Notes under the pieces: generated by a model | Databases searched by the model: none | What the model saw: the letters and a program-made list of their open reading frames with translations, nothing else | Told to the model about the DNA's origin: nothing | Shown: piece after piece, positions 7,950-10,154 of the stretch | Numbering within the stretch: position 1 is the first letter of the stretch | Layout of the letters: the number at the start of each line of letters is the position of its first letter | Translations under genes and position numbers: made by a program | Assembly (NCBI GenBank): GCA_039809365.1 | Contig: JBDHUV010000023.1 | Location: forward strand, 1-10,154 | Source of the DNA: JBDHUV01 sp039809365 | Lineage (GTDB): Bacteria > Patescibacteriota > Microgenomatia > Levybacterales > GWA1-39-11 | Direction of reading: 5' to 3' | Length of the DNA: 10,154 nt

Positions 7950-7997
7950 TTGATCAATTGACAGCGTCCATTCTAGTGGACTATATTGATCATGGAC
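7950..7997. repeat. Cluster of short inverted and direct repeats over the nrdR promoter
   Basis: TTGATCA occurs at 7950-7956 (within the palindrome TTGATCAA, abutting the -35) and again at 7986-7992 (overlapping the -10 end), 36 bp apart. Between them GTCCA (7966-7970) and TGGAC (7977-7981) form an inverted repeat inside the -35/-10 spacer, and TGGAC recurs at 7993-7997. The repeats could be operator half-sites or chance in A+T-rich DNA. Confidence 0.35.
7958..7987 (+). promoter_or_regulatory. Promoter of the nrdR-nrdJ operon (TTGACA-18-TATATT)
   Basis: A perfect TTGACA (7958-7963) and TATATT (7982-7987, 5 of 6) are separated by 18 bp. The expected transcription start is near 7994, giving a leader of about 68 nt before nrdR. 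This gene therefore appears to have a true 5' UTR, unlike the other promoters in the window. I see no riboswitch-like fold and no Shine-Dalgarno sequence in the leader. Confidence 0.6.
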
Positions 7998-8032
7998 ACT
8001 ATATGTAGATAAAAAATATCTATATATTCCGT
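7996..8032 (+). promoter_or_regulatory. Probable tandem NrdR boxes
   Basis: Against the 16-bp NrdR box consensus ACACWATATATWGTGT, positions 7996-8011 match 12 of 16 (an unbroken ACACTATAT left half) and 8017-8032 match 11 of 16 (full TATATATT core). Their starts are 21 bp apart, two helical turns, so both would face the same side of the DNA. They lie immediately downstream of the predicted transcription start of nrdR, a position suited to autorepression of nrdR and nrdJ. The A+T-rich core makes partial matches cheap, so the call leans on paired phasing and context. Confidence 0.5.
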
Positions 8033-8061
8033 CAGGGTTTTGCACTTTACATAACATATAT

Positions 8062-8517
8062 ATGCACTGTCCATATTGTAATAATACAAATTCTGAAGTG
8101 GTAGAGACACGGATAGGAGAAGAAGGTTCTCATATCCGTAGGAGAAGACTGTGCAACGAATGTAATAAGAGATTTACAACGTATGAGCGTATAGAGAGTA
8201 TTACCCTGATTGTAAAAAAGAGAGGCGGGACAAGAGAACAGTTTAGCAGAGAAAAACTTAAGATTGGGTTAATTAAATCTTGTGAAAAGACAGCTATTTC
8301 ATTACAAGAAATAGAGGAAATAGTAGCAGACATTGAAAGAGAGTTGAGATGCGGCGAATCTCTAGAAATAGAAAGTCAAAGAATAGGGAAAATGGTCGCA
8401 GGGAAACTTAAGAAAAAAGACAAACTCGCATATATTAGATTTGCAAGTGTGTTTAAACATTTTGTAGATCTAGACGATTTTGTACAAGAATTAAAAGTAT
8501 TAAATAAAAGTAACTAA
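8062..8517 (+). CDS. nrdR: Transcriptional repressor NrdR
   Basis: This 151-residue protein is full length for NrdR, the nucleotide-sensing repressor of ribonucleotide reductase genes. Residues 1-34 form the zinc ribbon with four ligand cysteines (3, 6, 31, 34). The hallmark RRRRLCNECNKRFTTYER spans 26-43. Residues 49-139 are the ATP-cone, which binds ATP or dATP and controls oligomerisation and DNA binding. The segment KLAYIRFASVFKHF (121-134) is the conserved end of that domain. ATG 8062 is chosen because it gives the canonical M-x-C-P-x-C start; no Shine-Dalgarno sequence precedes it. The gene is 18 bp upstream of the ribonucleotide reductase gene and follows a promoter with probable NrdR boxes. 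It should therefore sense dATP and repress its own operon when deoxynucleotides are plentiful. Confidence 0.97.
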   Translation: MHCPYCNNTNSEVVETRIGEEGSHIRRRRLCNECNKRFTTYERIESITLIVKKRGGTREQFSREKLKIGLIKSCEKTAISLQEIEEIVADIERELRCGESLEIESQRIGKMVAGKLKKKDKLAYIRFASVFKHFVDLDDFVQELKVLNKSN

Positions 8518-8535
8518 AAACGCATAAAAGACACT

Positions 8536-10154
8536 ATGGCAAAACTTGAAGGAATAAGACAAAAAGTATTTTTAGATAGATACGCTTTAAAAGATAAAGA
8601 TGGTTCTCTCCTTGAGAATACTCCTGAAGAAATGTGGAGGAGAGTTGCTCGAGGAATAGCTCAGACAGAGAAAAAAGATGTGAGAGGACATTGGCGTAAA
8701 GAGTTTTATCGAGTCATGGAAGATTTTAAATTTGTTCCAGCAGGTCGTATCCTCTCTGGTGCGGGAACTGGATATCAAGTAACATACTTTAATTGTTTTG
8801 TTATTCCTTCTCCAAAAGACTCAAGACATGGAATTTTGGAAGCACTTGGACAACTCGTTGAAATTCAAGCTCGTTCTGGTGGAGTTGGTCTTAATCTCTC
8901 ATCTCTTCGTCCAAAAGGTGCACGAGTAAAGAAAGTAAACGGCACTTCTTCAGGTCCTGTTAACTGGGCTACACTTTTTTCAGTTGCTACTCATGATATT
9001 GTTCAGCAAGGGGGAAGTAGACGCGGAGCAACCATGCTTATGTTATGGGACTGGCATCCAGATATAGAAGAGTTTATTACCGTAAAGCAGGATTTAACAA
9101 AAATTAATGGTGCAAATCTTTCTGTTTGTGTCTCAGATGCTTTTATGGAAGCAGTAAAAGCAGATGGAGATTGGCAACTCGTATATCCTGATCTTGATGA
9201 TCCAATGTATGATGAAAAATGGAATGGAGATATTGAGGAATGGAAAAAACTCGGAGGAAAAGTAAATATCCATAAAACAGTAAAAGCAAAAGAATTGTGG
9301 AATCTTATTGGTGAAGCAGCTTGGAGAAGTGCAGAGCCTGGTCTTCACTTTATGGATAGATCAAACAAAAGGTCAAACACATGGTATTTTGAAAGACTTA
9401 TTGCTACGAATCCGTGCGGCGAACAGCCGTTGGGAGCATGGGCAGTCTGTAATCTTGGAGCGATGAACCTCTCAGCATACGTAAAAGGATATGAGCCTGG
9501 AAAAGCAGGTACTTTCGACTTTAAAGAATTTGGAAAAGATGTAAAGACAGCAATGAGACTTCTTGATAATGTTATTGATCAAACTTACTATTTCTTTCCT
9601 CAAAATGAGAAAAGTGCAAAAGATATTCGACGCACAGGACTTGGAATCATGGGATTGGGAGATGCTCTGATCAAAATGCAGCTTCCTTATGGATCAGAAG
9701 AATCTCTTCCAGTAATTGGAAAAATTTTTGAGACACTTCGCAATAGTGCATATGATGCTTCTAGTGATATCGCAAAGGAAAAAGGTTCTTTTCCTAAATT
9801 TGATAAAGAAAAATATTTACAAGGATATCACATCAAATCTCTGCCTCTAGAGTTACAGAAAAAAATTGAAAGGCAAGGAATCAGAAATGCGGTATTACTC
9901 ACGATTGCTCCTACCGGAACAACTTCACTTGTGTCTGGAGTAAGTTCTGGAGTAGAGCCTGTGTATGAGTTTGCTTTCAAGAGAAAATGGAGAGGTGGAG
10001 AAGATATGATGTATCATCCTCTCTATGAAGAGTGGCTAAAACTCAATCCGGAAGCTACACGTCCTGCATACTTTGTCTCAGCAAATGATCTAACACCTGA
10101 AGAACATGTAAAAGTACAAGCAGTAGCACAAGAGTATATTGATTCATCAATCTC
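8536..10154 (+). CDS. nrdJ: Class II (adenosylcobalamin-dependent) ribonucleotide reductase, partial (3' end off the right edge)
   Basis: The enzyme reduces ribonucleotides to deoxyribonucleotides in the cytoplasm using a cobalamin-generated thiyl radical. The visible 539 codons run off the edge; the family is usually 700 aa or more. Key residues are in place: Cys87 (YFNCFV), first of the redox pair; NPCGE at 292-296, with Asn292, the thiyl-radical Cys294 and Glu296; and Cys305 (VCNLGAMNL), the partner cysteine. IQARSGGVGLNLSSLRPKG (110-128) and APTGTTSLVSGVSSG (458-472) are the conserved substrate and phosphate-binding loops. NPCGE rather than the NLCLE of class I NrdA, and the lack of an N-terminal ATP-cone, favour class II. 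With no ATP-cone visible, allosteric activity control would have to come from elsewhere; NrdR supplies transcriptional control. No intein interrupts the visible active-site region. The start ATG 8536 follows nrdR by 18 bp with only a weak purine run (AAAAG) before it. Patescibacteria generally lack cobalamin synthesis, so the cofactor is presumably scavenged. Confidence 0.93.
   Translation, partial: MAKLEGIRQKVFLDRYALKDKDGSLLENTPEEMWRRVARGIAQTEKKDVRGHWRKEFYRVMEDFKFVPAGRILSGAGTGYQVTYFNCFVIPSPKDSRHGILEALGQLVEIQARSGGVGLNLSSLRPKGARVKKVNGTSSGPVNWATLFSVATHDIVQQGGSRRGATMLMLWDWHPDIEEFITVKQDLTKINGANLSVCVSDAFMEAVKADGDWQLVYPDLDDPMYDEKWNGDIEEWKKLGGKVNIHKTVKAKELWNLIGEAAWRSAEPGLHFMDRSNKRSNTWYFERLIATNPCGEQPLGAWAVCNLGAMNLSAYVKGYEPGKAGTFDFKEFGKDVKTAMRLLDNVIDQTYYFFPQNEKSAKDIRRTGLGIMGLGDALIKMQLPYGSEESLPVIGKIFETLRNSAYDASSDIAKEKGSFPKFDKEKYLQGYHIKSLPLELQKKIERQGIRNAVLLTIAPTGTTSLVSGVSSGVEPVYEFAFKRKWRGGEDMMYHPLYEEWLKLNPEATRPAYFVSANDLTPEEHVKVQAVAQEYIDSSI

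Noticed and set aside
7857..8061. RNA gene or riboswitch (for example cobalamin) before nrdR-nrdJ
   Set aside because: A cobalamin riboswitch would fit the enzyme, but I see no B12-box-like sequence, and the predicted leader of about 68 nt is too short for that aptamer. No tRNA-like fold was seen.
8130..9348. Minus-strand open frames inside nrdR and nrdJ (8130-8333, 8587-8778, 9133-9348)
   Set aside because: They are antisense shadows of two strongly conserved genes and have no recognisable motifs or starts.
9403..9462. Possible intein or intron at the catalytic NPCGE region of nrdJ
   Set aside because: Class II reductases are frequent intein hosts, but the reading frame passes from NPCGE to VCNLG at normal spacing with no insertion.
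1..10154. CRISPR array, insertion sequence or attachment site
   Set aside because: I found no regularly spaced repeats, no transposase or integrase motifs and no flanking inverted or direct repeats.

Overview
The window is A+T-rich, densely coded and reads in the standard bacterial code: UGG serves for Trp and no in-frame UGA needs rescue. Several features point to a Candidate Phyla Radiation / Patescibacteria genome, most likely Microgenomates-like. These are a stand-alone VirB6/TrbL-like membrane protein, an exported protein resembling DUF5667, an nrdR plus B12-type ribonucleotide reductase pair, a very large orphan protein, and a near-absence of Shine-Dalgarno sequences. This placement is inference from gene content, since no rRNA or other marker is present.

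Layout. (1) Positions 1-1235, minus strand: the N-terminal 411 codons of a P-loop ATPase that runs off the left edge just after entering a C-terminal OmpR/PhoB-type winged helix. (2) Positions 1311-5156, plus strand: a 1281-residue, hydrophilic, partly coiled-coil protein that I do not recognise, divergent from the ATPase. (3) Positions 5165-7195, minus strand: a polytopic VirB6/TrbL-like protein with a signal peptide, ending tail-to-tail with the giant gene only 8 bp away. (4) Positions 7296-7856, plus strand: a small secreted helical protein resembling DUF5667, divergent from the virB6-like gene. (5) A 205-bp intergenic region holding a good promoter and probable NrdR operators. (6) Positions 8062-8517: nrdR. 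(7) Positions 8536 to the right edge: the first 539 codons of a class II ribonucleotide reductase (NrdJ).

How the genes work together. nrdR and nrdJ, 18 bp apart, form a self-regulating dNTP-synthesis operon. NrdR would bind boxes just downstream of the predicted transcription start and repress itself and nrdJ. The left half looks like an envelope or secretion locus. The VirB6-like and DUF5667-like proteins share a divergent promoter region with two perfect TTGACA boxes and -10 elements 9 nt from their ATGs, so their mRNAs should be leaderless or nearly so. This also fixes their starts 3' of the longest open frames. The giant protein and the ATPase-winged-helix protein also start head-to-head with -10-like hexamers close to their ATGs. 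Whether giant protein, VirB6-like protein and ATPase regulator form one functional system is unproven, but this is the part of the window most worth following.
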